DNA of 64,000 nucleotides from Mesorhizobium sp. (lineage in GTDB: Bacteria > Pseudomonadota > Alphaproteobacteria > Rhizobiales > Rhizobiaceae), in NCBI GenBank assembly GCA_027492275.1, contig JAPUFC010000003.1:60536-124535 (forward strand), written 5' to 3'. The position numbers and the translations under genes were made by a program. Within the stretch, counting starts at the first letter, position 1; each line of letters begins with the position of its first letter. The notes beneath the pieces were generated by a model. That model ran no database searches, had not been told where the DNA came from, and was given only the letters and a program-made list of their open reading frames with translations. This document shows, piece by piece, positions 44,809 through 53,871 of the stretch.

Positions 44809-45573
44809 ATGGATCTCGAGCAATTCAAAGTTGAGATCGAGGACGGGGTCGCCACCGTCACCTTCGACCGCCCGCCGGTCAATGCGCAGAACCGGCGCAC
44901 CCGCGAGGAGATCACCTGGATCTTTGACACGATGAGCGACGATCCCGCCGTGCGCTGCGTGATCCTGACCGGCTCGGGCAAGGTCTTCTCGGCGGGCGCC
45001 GACATCAAGGAGCGCTCCGGTATGTCGGCGAAGTCGGGCGATTATATCCGCCACAACCGCATCACGCGCGAGAGCTTCTACGCCATCCGCGATTGCGTCA
45101 AACCAGTGATCGGCGCGATAAACGGTCCGGCGATCGGCGCCGGCTTCGCGCTGATGGCCAATTGCGACATCCTTCTCGTCGCGGATACCGCCTTCGTGCA
45201 GATGCCCGAAATCGACGTGGGGCTGGCCGGCGGGGCCAAGTTCCTGGAGATTTTCCCGCGCTCCAAGGCTCGGCTCATGTATTTCTCCGGGCGACGCGTG
45301 CCAGCGGCGGAACTCTACCGCCTCGGCGTCGTCGAAGCCTGCCTGCCGGTCGACCAGTTGCTGCCGGCCGCCAGGGAGATCGCGGCCGAGATCGCGGGCA
45401 AGAGCCCGACGACGGTGGCGCGGGTGAAGCACTCGTTCAACGTGGTCGAGGAGATGCCGATGCGCGACGGCTACCGCTTCGAACAGGGCGTCTCCGCCGA
45501 GCTGTCGCTTACCGACGATGCACGGGAGGCGCAGCGCGCCTTCGTCGAGACGCGCGCCGGGCGAAACCGATAG
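44809..45573 (+). CDS. Crotonase-superfamily protein (enoyl-CoA hydratase-like)
   Basis: 254 aa from ATG 44809 with CGGGAG upstream. FSAGADIKERSGM and GPAIGAGFALMANCDILLV are the two oxyanion-hole segments. As in the divergent neighbour, the first catalytic Glu position is Ala (GAGFALMA), whereas the second Glu is present in MPEIDVGLAGG. Classical hydration needs both, so the reaction could be different. It faces away from the other crotonase over a 220-bp shared control region. Confidence 0.85.
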   Translation: MDLEQFKVEIEDGVATVTFDRPPVNAQNRRTREEITWIFDTMSDDPAVRCVILTGSGKVFSAGADIKERSGMSAKSGDYIRHNRITRESFYAIRDCVKPVIGAINGPAIGAGFALMANCDILLVADTAFVQMPEIDVGLAGGAKFLEIFPRSKARLMYFSGRRVPAAELYRLGVVEACLPVDQLLPAAREIAAEIAGKSPTTVARVKHSFNVVEEMPMRDGYRFEQGVSAELSLTDDAREAQRAFVETRAGRNR

Positions 45574-45759
45574 TTGAAGCAGACCGGCAACGACACGGGA
45601 TCAACGCCACGCGGCGCTTGTCTGTTTCGCCGATCCATGCTTTCCTTTACGGAAACCGATGAAATCTGCCGAGTGCCGAACGCCTGCGTCCCTTTGCCCG
45701 CGGTGAACGGCCTCTATCCTGGCCTCGCGCTTCGCGGATATAGTGGAGAAGGAGTCGGA

Positions 45760-46884
45760 ATGTCGTTCAAGGCCAACCGGCGGCGTCTCCTCGCACTCGC
45801 TTCGCTCGCATTGACGGCGCCCGCCACCCTGGCGCGCGGCCAGGGCAGCGGGGACTACAATTCCCGGAACCCTTCGCGGCAGCAGGCGGCGCCGCCGCAG
45901 CCCGAGCCTCTTCCCGATGGCATCCCGCAAAATCCGTATGAGGATGTGATCAAGGATATCGGTCCCTGGCATATCGTTTCGGCCGGCAATCAGGCACGGG
46001 CCTGGATACCGGCCGAGCGCCTCAAGGTTTTTTCGGGCGGCGTCGAGACCACGACGGTGGGCGGCGGCAGCATGCAGGCTGTCGCCGACGACATCGCGGT
46101 CCTCGACAAGACTGGAAAAGTCGTTCGCCCAAATGCCGGCCGAAAGACTGCCCAGCCCGATACGCGCCCCAAAATCCTGATCGGCGGCAAAGGCGAGCTG
46201 ACGCTTCAGTACTGGTCCACCGGGGAAGGCTATTCCGGCCTGCTGCGGATCAGCACCACCAGCAACAACCAGGGTGCGATGCCGGTCACGATCCTTGTCG
46301 ACGACAAGCCGCTGCGCACCCTTACCGTCCAGAGTTTCGAGGACATCAACGCCGCCGATCTGTTCGGCGCCGATCTCGCGGGTCTCGCCGCCGCCAGTTC
46401 GCTCAAGGCGACCGCCGAGATCGGAGACAAGACGTACACCATCTATGAGGTGGCGCTGGCCGGAACCGCCGATGCGCTGAAAGAAATGAGGTTTGTACCG
46501 GACTACAATCGCCGCGTCCGTGGGCTCGGCGTCGAACCGCCAGGCGCGCAGAACACGCCGAAGCCTGCGCAATGCTTCCTGACGACCGCCTGCTGCGAAC
46601 TCGTCGGCCTCGACGATGATTGCTTCGAGCTGACGGCGCTGCGCCGTTTCCGCGACCGCGTGATGATGGCGGACGCGGCCGGCCGGCGCGACGTCGCGCA
46701 TTACTACGAGACCGCGCCGGAAATCCTGTCAGAGATGCAGCGCCGCGGCGAGACGGCTCGCCTGCGCGGCCTCTATTTCAGTTCCATCCTGCCCTGTGCG
46801 GTCCTTGCGACGCTCGGCTTCGAACGCCTGACGCGCCGGCTCTACGCGCGCATGATGGGCCGGCTCGCAGCCCGCTACGCCTGA
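45760..46884 (+). CDS. Exported protein with a CFI-box-like C-terminal Cys region
   Basis: 374 aa from ATG 45760, with GAAGGAG upstream. The N-terminus MSFKANRRRLLALASLALTAPATLARG looks like a Tat-type signal. The middle is beta-rich with no domain I recognise. Near residue 270, CFLTTACCELVGLDDDCFEL then LRRFRDRVM fits the CFI-box-type C-terminal domain, which has closely spaced Cys and an LRxFRD motif. A final hydrophobic stretch (SSILPCAVLATLGF) may anchor it. Function unknown. Confidence 0.7.
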   Translation: MSFKANRRRLLALASLALTAPATLARGQGSGDYNSRNPSRQQAAPPQPEPLPDGIPQNPYEDVIKDIGPWHIVSAGNQARAWIPAERLKVFSGGVETTTVGGGSMQAVADDIAVLDKTGKVVRPNAGRKTAQPDTRPKILIGGKGELTLQYWSTGEGYSGLLRISTTSNNQGAMPVTILVDDKPLRTLTVQSFEDINAADLFGADLAGLAAASSLKATAEIGDKTYTIYEVALAGTADALKEMRFVPDYNRRVRGLGVEPPGAQNTPKPAQCFLTTACCELVGLDDDCFELTALRRFRDRVMMADAAGRRDVAHYYETAPEILSEMQRRGETARLRGLYFSSILPCAVLATLGFERLTRRLYARMMGRLAARYA

Positions 46885-47013
46885 GGACATGGCGCGCTGT
46901 TTCATAAGCGCCTTCGGTCAATCGCTCGCCATTCCGATGCGGGGGGCGAACCGCGATGGATTGGGACGCAAGTCGCCATCCACGGAATTTCACTTTACGA
47001 GCGCGCTGCCGGC

Positions 47014-47565
47014 CTAGCGCCGCGTCGGCTTCTGGTCGACCCACTCCCAGCGGTCGGCGAGCACGTCCTCGATGGTGATGCCGTCGACCGGCTTGCCATA
47101 ATGCGCGTCGACCTGGACGATCTGCAGCACGCAACCGAAGGCGCTCTTGGGGCTGATGTAGGCTTCCTTCCAGCCGGGCGCGGAAAAGTCCTCGTCGACG
47201 ACGCGGAAACCCGCCGCCTTCAGCCTGTCGGCCGTTTCCTTCACGTCACGCACCAGGATGGTGACGTGGTGGATGCCCTCGCCACGCTTTTCGAGGAAAT
47301 GGTGGATCGGGTTCTCGCCGGTGGGCTGCAAAAGCTCGATCTTGCCGCCGTCGGGGAACTGCACGAAGGTCGTGCGCAGCCTGGCCGCATGGTTGATGCC
47401 GCCGGCGACGATGCGGGCGCCGAGGAATTCGGTGAACAGCCGCGTGGCGGCCCCCAGGTCGCGCACGGCGATGCCGAAATGGTCGATCTTGAGCGGCGGG
47501 ATGAAACCTTCGGCCTCAAGCGTCTTCAGGCCGGCGGCGATGTCGTCCGTGGCTGTCCTGTTCAT
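47014..47565 (-). CDS. VOC-family protein (glyoxalase/methylmalonyl-CoA epimerase-like)
   Basis: 183 aa. Two VOC half-domains: IDHFGIAVRDLGAATRLFTEFLG ... KIELLQPTG, and GIHHVTILVRDVKETADRLKAAG ... VLQIVQVD. Metal ligands at His (DHFG), Glu (IELL), His (IHHV) are in the expected places; the fourth, usually Glu, is Gln in VLQIV. It is an epimerase, dioxygenase or isomerase relative, in the same direction as and downstream of an SDR gene. Confidence 0.85.
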   Translation of the reverse strand: MNRTATDDIAAGLKTLEAEGFIPPLKIDHFGIAVRDLGAATRLFTEFLGARIVAGGINHAARLRTTFVQFPDGGKIELLQPTGENPIHHFLEKRGEGIHHVTILVRDVKETADRLKAAGFRVVDEDFSAPGWKEAYISPKSAFGCVLQIVQVDAHYGKPVDGITIEDVLADRWEWVDQKPTRR

Positions 47566-47588
47566 GGTCCTGGTCCGGATGCTGGAGG

Positions 47589-48386
47589 TCAGCGGGCCGA
47601 CAGCCCGCCGTCGATGGTGAAGGTCTGGCCGGTGATCCAGCGCGACTCGTCGCTGGCGAGGAACACGACGACGGAGGCGATCTCGTCGGGCGTGCCGACG
47701 CGGCCGAGCAGGCCGGCCTGCGCGGTCCTGGCGATCACCGTGTCGCGCGTGGCGTTTTCGACTCCGGCGGCACCGCCGCGCAGCGCGATGGTGGCGTCGA
47801 GGAACCCCGTCGGCACCATGCCCGGCGCGATCGCGTTGACGCGGATGTCGTGCTTGCCCAGATCGGCGGCGGCCTGGCGGGCGAGCGCCATCACTCCGCC
47901 CTTGGAGGCCGCATAGGGGGCGGCATCCTCGAAGGCCATGAAGGCGGCGACGCTGGTCATGGCGATGATGGAGCCGGATTTCTGTTCGACCATGATCGGC
48001 GCCACGGCCTGCATGGTCAGGTAGATGCCCGTGAGATTGACGGCGATGACCTTGGACCAGTGCTCTTCGGTGGCGGTGATGACGCTGCCCGCGCCGGGGA
48101 TGCCGGCATTGGCATGCACGGCGTCGATGCGGCCGAAGCGCCGGACGACTGCCTCGGCCATCGCATCCATCGTCGCCTTTTTCGTCACGTCGGCGGCGAT
48201 GGCGAGCGCGGCGCCGCCGGCGGCTGCGATCTCCTTTTCCACCGACGTCGGCGCGGCGAGATCGACGCAGCCGACGCTGGCGCCCTCCTCCGCCAGCCGC
48301 AGCGCGGTCGCGCGGCCGATGCCGCCCGACGCGCCGGTGACGATGACGACCTTGCCGACGAGCCGGCCCTTTTCGCTACCAGCCAT
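47589..48386 (-). CDS. Short-chain dehydrogenase/reductase
   Basis: 265 aa from ATG 48386, with AAAGG 8 bp upstream; an ATG 6 bp earlier overlaps the livF stop. It has TGASGGIG, CVDLAA (NAD-preferring Asp), NAGIPGAG, a serine in AMTSVAAF and YAASKGGV, and the C-terminal TIDGG. It is downstream of the Liv transporter genes on the same strand and 23 bp before the VOC gene. Confidence 0.92.
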   Translation of the reverse strand: MAGSEKGRLVGKVVIVTGASGGIGRATALRLAEEGASVGCVDLAAPTSVEKEIAAAGGAALAIAADVTKKATMDAMAEAVVRRFGRIDAVHANAGIPGAGSVITATEEHWSKVIAVNLTGIYLTMQAVAPIMVEQKSGSIIAMTSVAAFMAFEDAAPYAASKGGVMALARQAAADLGKHDIRVNAIAPGMVPTGFLDATIALRGGAAGVENATRDTVIARTAQAGLLGRVGTPDEIASVVVFLASDESRWITGQTFTIDGGLSAR

Positions 48387-48388
48387 GA

Positions 48389-49123
48389 TCATGCCCTTTC
48401 TTGTGCCGGCGCCGGGGCGCGGGTGCCGAAATAGTGCTGCGCCAGCGCATCGGCCGTGCCGAGCTCGCCCGGCGCGCCGCGCGCGATGATGGAGCCCAGC
48501 CGCATCACGCAGACCTGGCTGGCGATGGAGAACAGCCGCCGCGCATTCTGGTCGCCGACGATAACGGCCGCGCCCCTGCCGGCGATCTCGCGCAGCGTGT
48601 CGAAGAGCATTTTGGACACGGCCGGCGCCAGGCCCATCGACGGCTCGTCGCAGATCAGCACGGAAGGGCTGGTCATCAGCGCGCGGGCCACGGCCAGCAT
48701 CTGCTGCTCGCCGCCGCTGAGCGAACTTGCTTCCTGGTCGAGGCGGCGGCCGAGCACCGGGAAGAGGTCGCAGACTTCCTTCAGGCGCTTGCTGCGGTCC
48801 GCCGAGGACACGAGGTAGCCGCCGAGCAGGATGTTGTCGCGCACGGAGAGCGGCGCGAACAGGCCGCGCCCTTCCGGCACGAAGGCGACGCCGAGCGCGG
48901 CGCGGCGATGCGTGGGCAAGCCCAGCAGATCCTGCCCGTCGATCAGCACGCGGCCGCGCGCCGGCACCAGGCCCATGACCGCGCGCGCCGTGCTGGACTT
49001 GCCGGCGCCGTTGGGGCCGACGATGGCCAGCACCTCGCCGCCGCGGACCGAGAAACCGACGCCGCGCACCGCGCTGATGCCGCCATAGGCGACGTCCAGA
49101 TTGTCCACCCGCAGCTCAGACAT
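48389..49123 (-). CDS. livF: Branched-chain-type ABC ATPase LivF
   Basis: 244 aa from ATG 49123 (an ATG at 49135 is also in frame; both overlap the livG end). Walker A GPNGAGKSST, VPEGRGLFAPLSV, signature LSGGEQQM and Walker B LICDEPSMGLAP are the LivF pattern. It is the second of two ATPases in a Liv-type importer. The substrate is often not an amino acid in catabolic clusters such as this one, which is accompanied by a CoA ligase. Confidence 0.92.
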   Translation of the reverse strand: MSELRVDNLDVAYGGISAVRGVGFSVRGGEVLAIVGPNGAGKSSTARAVMGLVPARGRVLIDGQDLLGLPTHRRAALGVAFVPEGRGLFAPLSVRDNILLGGYLVSSADRSKRLKEVCDLFPVLGRRLDQEASSLSGGEQQMLAVARALMTSPSVLICDEPSMGLAPAVSKMLFDTLREIAGRGAAVIVGDQNARRLFSIASQVCVMRLGSIIARGAPGELGTADALAQHYFGTRAPAPAQERA

Positions 49124-49835
49124 CGGCGCCAACATAGGATCGGATGACGGTGGGATCGGACAGCACGGCGGCGGCCTGGCCTTCGGCGACGAGCCGGCCC
49201 TCGGCCAGCGCCACCAGCCGCTCGGCGATGCCCGTCAGCACCTCGACATTGTGGTCGACGATCACCAGCGCCATGCCGGTCTTGCGGCGCAGGCCCAGGA
49301 GCAGATCGCAGATGCCGCGCGCCTCCTCGCTCGACATGCCGGCGAAGGGCTCGTCGAGGAAGACCAGACGCGGCTCGGCGGCGAGCGCGCGCGCGATCTC
49401 GACGATGCGTTGCGTGCCGTAGGGCAGCGAGGCCGGCAGCAGATCCTGCTGCCTCTGCAGATCGCCCATCTCGATCAGCGCGTCGACGCGGCGGCGCAGG
49501 GCGGCCTCGCTTTCGCGGTGCCGCGCCTGGCAGCCGAGCGTGATGTTTTCCCGCACGGTGAGGTCCTTGAAGAGGCGCAGATTCTGGAAGGTGCGGGCGA
49601 TGCCCTGCCGTATGAGCTGGTGCGGCGGGGTGCGGCCATAGTCGCGACCGTCGATGCGCATGGCGCCGCCGGAAGCCGGCAGCAGGCGCGTCAGCATGTT
49701 GAGGCAGGTGGTCTTGCCCGAGCCGTTGGCGCCGACCATGCCGAGAATCTCGCCTTGGCCCACGCCGAAGGAGACGTCGTCGACAGCAACCAGGCCGCCG
49801 AAGGTGCGGCGCAGCGATGACGCTTCGAGCAGCAT
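49116..49835 (-). CDS. livG: Branched-chain-type ABC ATPase LivG
   Basis: 239 aa; ATG 49835 overlaps the livM stop. GANGSGKTTCLNMLTRL, IARTFQNLRLFKDLTV, LPYGTQRIVEIARAL and LVFLDEPFAGM follow the LivG pattern, in which YGTQR replaces the usual LSGGQ. It works with LivF to energise LivHM. A longer frame into livM is a shadow. Confidence 0.93.
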   Translation of the reverse strand: MLLEASSLRRTFGGLVAVDDVSFGVGQGEILGMVGANGSGKTTCLNMLTRLLPASGGAMRIDGRDYGRTPPHQLIRQGIARTFQNLRLFKDLTVRENITLGCQARHRESEAALRRRVDALIEMGDLQRQQDLLPASLPYGTQRIVEIARALAAEPRLVFLDEPFAGMSSEEARGICDLLLGLRRKTGMALVIVDHNVEVLTGIAERLVALAEGRLVAEGQAAAVLSDPTVIRSYVGADV

Positions 49836-50713
49836 CAGCGGCTCTCCTCGTTGGCGAGCGACGGGCGCAGCGCGGCGGCCGGCGCCGGCCTGGCGCGGCG
49901 CAGCGTCAGCTTCGCCATCTCCACGAGCCCGCCCGGCAGTAGCAGCACGACGGCGATCAGCAGCGCGCCGTTGAAGACGTCGCGCCATTCGGCCAGCGGC
50001 CGCAGCACCAGCGGCAGCATGGTGATGAAGCAGGCGCCGATGATGGCGCCCACCCAGCTTCCGCGGCCGCCGACGATGACCATGACGATGATCTGGACGA
50101 CCAGGCTGAAGCCGAACTGAGTGGGATCGACGTAGCCGATATAGCCGGCATAGAGGAAACCGGAGGCGGCCGCGATGACGGCGCCCACCGCGCCGACGGC
50201 CAGTTGCAGGCGGAAGACGTCGACGCCCATGGCCTGGGCGACGATGGCGTCCTGGCCGGCGGCGCGAAGCGCGCGACCGCGCCGCCCCGAAGACAGGAAG
50301 GCTGCGGCGGCGGCCGACAGGACCAGCGCCGCGACGACCACCGGCAGGTCGGTGTCGAGCGGCACGCCGAAGATACCGAGCGCGCCGCCGGTGTATTCCA
50401 GATGCGAGACGACCGACTGGATGACCAGCACGAAAGCGAGCGACACCAGTGCGAAATAGAGGCCGGAGATGCGGCGCACCGGCAGCATGACCACCGGACC
50501 GAGCAAGGCCGCGACCGCAAGCGCGATCAGCAGCGCCTCGAAACCGCCGACCATCCATCTGGTTGCGCCGAGCGCCGCGGCATAGGCGCCGATCGCCATC
50601 CAGCCGATGGGGGCCAGCGAAAACGCGCCGCACATCATGCCGAGCTGGGTGGCGATGGCCGTCATGGAATAGATGCCGCAAAGCATCAGCGTCGCGGTCC
50701 ACTCGGCGCCCAT
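49835..50713 (-). CDS. livM: Branched-chain-type ABC permease LivM
   Basis: 292 aa, eight or more membrane helices. ISGLYFALVSLAFVLVIQ and GRRGRALRAAGQDAIVAQAMGV (the cytoplasmic EAA-like loop) are characteristic of LivM. It starts 1 bp after the livH stop. The last 30 residues are a basic cytoplasmic tail. Confidence 0.93.
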   Translation of the reverse strand: MGAEWTATLMLCGIYSMTAIATQLGMMCGAFSLAPIGWMAIGAYAAALGATRWMVGGFEALLIALAVAALLGPVVMLPVRRISGLYFALVSLAFVLVIQSVVSHLEYTGGALGIFGVPLDTDLPVVVAALVLSAAAAAFLSSGRRGRALRAAGQDAIVAQAMGVDVFRLQLAVGAVGAVIAAASGFLYAGYIGYVDPTQFGFSLVVQIIVMVIVGGRGSWVGAIIGACFITMLPLVLRPLAEWRDVFNGALLIAVVLLLPGGLVEMAKLTLRRARPAPAAALRPSLANEESR

Positions 50714-50714
50714 G

Positions 50715-51617
50715 TCAGGTCCTCACGGCTTCGGAGCGGCCGAACAGCCCGCTCGGGCGTGCGAGCAGCACGACCAGGATGACGAGAAAGGGCAGCGCGC
50801 TCTGGATGACGTTCGGCAGGAACAGCGTGCCGACGGTTTCGCCCAGCCCGAGGATGACGGCGCCGACCAGCAGGCCGAGGATCGAACCGGAGCCGGCCAG
50901 CACGATGATGGCGATCGCTTTCAGCATGAGGTTGGCGCCGGAATGGGCGTCGACGCTGCCCATCAGGATGGTGAGCAGCAGGCCGGCGGTGGCGGCCAGC
51001 GCTCCGCAGGCGAACAGCGTGGCGCGGTAGAGCGTCTCGGTGCGGATGCCGACGACCTTGGCCATGTCGGTCGAATAGGCCAGCCCGCGCAACGCCCGGC
51101 CGAACTGACTGTGGCGCACCACCCACCAGGTGACTGCCGTGAGCAGCAGGGCGGCGATCGAGACGATCACCTGCACGTTGGTCAGCACCAGCGGGCCGAA
51201 GCGCCAGGCCTCGACGGTGAAGACGCCGGGCGGCATGGAGACCGCCTGGTTGTTCGTCCAGCGCGCGGCGAGCGACACCAGGATGGTGGACGCGCCGAGG
51301 CTGGTGATCAGCGAGCTTAGCTCGAAATCCTCGACGCTCAGGCTCTTCATCCGCAGCGGCCAGAACGCGATCGTGTCGACGATCAAGGCCAGCACCCCGC
51401 CCGTCACCACGGCGATCGCGAAGACCACGGGCAGCGGGAAGCCGCCGGCCTGGCCCGCGAAGACCGCCGCCAGCGCGCCGAAGGTGAACATCTCGGCATG
51501 CGCCAGGTTGAGCACTTTCAGCACGCCCCAGATCACGCTCAGCCCGAGCGCGAAGAGGGTGTAGTTGCAGGCGAGCACGAGCCCGTTCAGGCACTGCTGC
51601 AGGATGAGGTTGGTCAT
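50715..51617 (-). CDS. livH: Branched-chain-type ABC permease LivH
   Basis: 300 aa from ATG 51617, which overlaps the MaoC-like gene stop. LGLSVIWGVLKVLNLAHAEMFTFGA is the LivH N-terminal signature, and FGRALRGLAYSTDMAKVVGI is the ATPase contact loop. It forms the channel with LivM. Confidence 0.93.
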   Translation of the reverse strand: MTNLILQQCLNGLVLACNYTLFALGLSVIWGVLKVLNLAHAEMFTFGALAAVFAGQAGGFPLPVVFAIAVVTGGVLALIVDTIAFWPLRMKSLSVEDFELSSLITSLGASTILVSLAARWTNNQAVSMPPGVFTVEAWRFGPLVLTNVQVIVSIAALLLTAVTWWVVRHSQFGRALRGLAYSTDMAKVVGIRTETLYRATLFACGALAATAGLLLTILMGSVDAHSGANLMLKAIAIIVLAGSGSILGLLVGAVILGLGETVGTLFLPNVIQSALPFLVILVVLLARPSGLFGRSEAVRT

Positions 51618-52045
51618 TGCACCGCCTGCGGTCCGTCCAGGTCGGAGAGCATGATGGTGGCGCGGCCGGGCACGCAGGTCAGCCCGTCGGAATTGTCGAT
51701 GCCGACCTCGAGCTCGACCTTGGTGCCGCCCGCCTCCCTGGCGACCGAGACGATCTTGCCCCAGCACTTGACCTCGGTGTTGGCGTAGACCGGGCCGCGG
51801 TTGCGGTAGCTCAGCCTGGTGACGCGGCTGTGCGGCCCGCCCCAGGCGATAAGCATCTCGGAGAGGTAGGTGGCCAGCAGGTAGTCCTGCGCGAGCGTGC
51901 TCTTGTGGCCTTCGCTCTCGGTGGCGTAGGGGTGGTCGATATGGGTGCGGTGGGCGTTCCACATCACCGCCGAGAAGCGGAACATGGCGACCGAGGTCGG
52001 CCGTTTCATGAGCGTCGTGATCGACGCGCCGGGCTGAAGTGACAT
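51614..52045 (-). CDS. MaoC-like hot-dog protein, short form
   Basis: 143 aa. FRFSAVMWNAHRTHIDHPYA is the part that packs over the CoA site in mesaconyl-CoA hydratase-type proteins (compare W-N-x-H-R-I-H-x-D), and NTEVKCWGKI and ELEVGIDNSDG supply hot-dog strands. It lies 49 bp after the other MaoC gene and overlaps livH by 4 bp. The pair probably makes one hydratase, as for the two proteins at 25284-26185. Confidence 0.82.
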   Translation of the reverse strand: MSLQPGASITTLMKRPTSVAMFRFSAVMWNAHRTHIDHPYATESEGHKSTLAQDYLLATYLSEMLIAWGGPHSRVTRLSYRNRGPVYANTEVKCWGKIVSVAREAGGTKVELEVGIDNSDGLTCVPGRATIMLSDLDGPQAVQ

Positions 52046-52094
52046 AGCTGCTATCCTGATGAGAGTGCGAAAACGAGAGGGCCTTGCGGCCCGC

Positions 52095-52604
52095 TCAGTC
52101 CTGCTTGACGATCAGCGTGTCGCTGATGCGCATCACGACCTCGCCCTTTTGGTTGGTGCAGACGCTCTCCTCGACGACGAAGTCGAGTTCGCCGAAGCGC
52201 GGCGAGGGGCGCTTGTAGTGATTGACCGCCTTGCGCACGACCGTGACGACGTCCCCCTGATAGACCGGGCGGACGAACTCGATGTCCTGGCCGCCGCCCA
52301 TCAGCAGCGCGTCGGGCTTGACCATCGAGGGGAACAGATCGCGGCCGACGCCGTCTTCCTTAAGCTCGTGCTCGGGCGGCCCGTCGGTGTAGTCGAGCAT
52401 CGACGAGATGAAGGTGATCGGGGCGATCGCCTTCTCGTAGCCTGCCTTCCGCGCCGCCTCGTCGTCGAAGTAGATCGGGTCGGTCAAGGTCGACGCGTGG
52501 GCGAAACGACGCGCCGAGATGTGGTCGATCGGCAGCACGAAGGTGCGCTGCTCCTCGTGGAAGCCGGCGGGCGGCGCGGGCACCGCGCTGACATGCTTGT
52601 TCAC
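52095..52604 (-). CDS. MaoC/FAS1-like dehydratase domain protein
   Basis: 169 aa from GTG 52604, which overlaps the livK stop. ISARRFAHASTLTDPIYFDDEAARKAGY is the FAS1-like N-terminal hot-dog entry, and AIAPITFISSMLDY and VVRKAVNHYKRPSPRFGELDFVV follow. It is usually paired with a C-terminal MaoC half, here the 143-aa gene immediately downstream. Confidence 0.85.
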   Translation of the reverse strand: MNKHVSAVPAPPAGFHEEQRTFVLPIDHISARRFAHASTLTDPIYFDDEAARKAGYEKAIAPITFISSMLDYTDGPPEHELKEDGVGRDLFPSMVKPDALLMGGGQDIEFVRPVYQGDVVTVVRKAVNHYKRPSPRFGELDFVVEESVCTNQKGEVVMRISDTLIVKQD

Positions 52605-53740
52605 TTCACGAACTCCTCTTTTCCGTTCTTGATCCGCACGACGGCGCCGGGGCCGATCGCATTCCTGTCCTGGAAGGTGACGGCCCCGAGGGCGCCCTCG
52701 TAGCCGGTCTTCATCAGCTCGCTCAGGCCCTTCTGGACGCACTCGCGGCTGGCGCAGCCCGAGGTCTTGAGCGCGCGCGCCACGGCCCACACGGCGTCGT
52801 AGCCCTGCGCGGCGAAGGCGAAGCCGACCTTGCCGGTCTTTTGCTGGTAGCCGGAGAAGAACTTCTCCATCGTCGGATAGGGCGAGCCGGCCGCTGCATT
52901 GGCGGTGAAAAGCACGCCTTCGGTGGCCGGGGCGGCATTGACGGCGACGCCGCCGGCGAGACCCGCCTGGCCCCAGATGACGCCCTTGTAGCCGAGCTGC
53001 CTCAACTGGGCGATCACGGTCGGCGAGCCGGCGCGGGTGACGACGCCGATGGCGTCCGGATTGGCCGCCAGCATTGTGGTGATCGCGGCGCTGTGGTCGG
53101 TCGCGGTGCTGACCGCGTTGATCACCGGCTCGGTCTTGATGCCGACGCGCGGCAGCTCGGTCGAATTGTAGGTGTTCCACAGATCGCGGATCGCCGGCAC
53201 GTCGTCGTTGAACAGCACCGCGGTGGTCTTGACGCCCAGGTCCTTCAGCGCGTCGGCCATCTTGCCGGCGTAGCGGAACTGGGCGACGTCGACCTGATAG
53301 ACATGATCGCCGGCCTGGGTGAGCGCCGTCAGGCCGCCGGTGTTGACCGCGATCAGAGGCATCTGCGCGCGCTGGGCGAGCGGCGCGACGGCCAGCGCAT
53401 GGTTGCCGAGCGTCAGGCCGACGACGGCTACCGCGCCGCCGTCGATGAAGCCGCGCACCGCGGCGGTCGCCTGGTCGGTCGAAAGCGCGACATCGACATA
53501 GTTCACGGCCAGCTTGGCGGAGCCGAGATAGCCGCTCGAATTGATCTCCTCGACCGCGAAATCCATGCCCTCCTGCGACGACACGCCGGCGAAGGCGGCT
53601 GCGCCGGTGAGCGACAGGAGCGAGTCGAGCTTGATGGTGCCTTCGAGAGCCTGGGCGAAGGCCGGAGCGCCGGAAAGAGCGAGAAATGTGGTGCCGCACG
53701 CAAGCGCAAGGGCACGGCGAGACATGCTGAAGCCGTTCAT
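52601..53740 (-). CDS. livK: Branched-chain-type ABC substrate-binding protein LivK
   Basis: 379 aa. Its signal peptide (ALALACGTTFLALSGAPAFA) is cleaved before QALEG. The Leu/Ile/Val-binding fold shows as IKLDSLLSLTGAAAFAGVSSQEG, VGLTLGNHALAVAPLAQ and the late YDAVWAVARAL. A Cys pair (SGCASRECVQ) may form a disulfide. First gene of an operon livK-maoC-maoC-livHMGF-SDR-VOC. The ribosome site is GGGAGGAACC. Confidence 0.93.
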   Translation of the reverse strand: MNGFSMSRRALALACGTTFLALSGAPAFAQALEGTIKLDSLLSLTGAAAFAGVSSQEGMDFAVEEINSSGYLGSAKLAVNYVDVALSTDQATAAVRGFIDGGAVAVVGLTLGNHALAVAPLAQRAQMPLIAVNTGGLTALTQAGDHVYQVDVAQFRYAGKMADALKDLGVKTTAVLFNDDVPAIRDLWNTYNSTELPRVGIKTEPVINAVSTATDHSAAITTMLAANPDAIGVVTRAGSPTVIAQLRQLGYKGVIWGQAGLAGGVAVNAAPATEGVLFTANAAAGSPYPTMEKFFSGYQQKTGKVGFAFAAQGYDAVWAVARALKTSGCASRECVQKGLSELMKTGYEGALGAVTFQDRNAIGPGAVVRIKNGKEEFVK

Positions 53741-53752
53741 TGGTTCCTCCCA

Positions 53753-53789
53753 AGAACGAGGATGTCTTCTCCATCCCGATCCTCGTTCT
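53753..53789. promoter_or_regulatory. 11-bp inverted repeat at the livK transcription start, possible TetR operator
   Basis: Perfect arms AGAACGAGGAT (53753-53763) and ATCCTCGTTCT (53779-53789), 15 bp apart. It lies between the predicted -10 and the livK ribosome site, where repressor binding would block transcription. A leader RNA hairpin is the alternative. Confidence 0.6.
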
Positions 53790-53795
53790 GCATCC

Positions 53796-53823
53796 AGAAT
53801 ACATTTACTTTCAGGTCAGTCAA
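53796..53823 (-). promoter_or_regulatory. Sigma-70-like promoter of the livK operon
   Basis: On the minus strand TTGACT (rc of 53818-53823) and TATTCT (rc of 53796-53801) are 16 bp apart. The boxes match consensus at 5/6 and 4/6. The start of transcription would fall near 53789. Confidence 0.6.
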
Positions 53824-53871
53824 TGGTCTTATGAAGCGCTGCCTGGGAGCAGCGGCGAAGGGAGGAACGCC

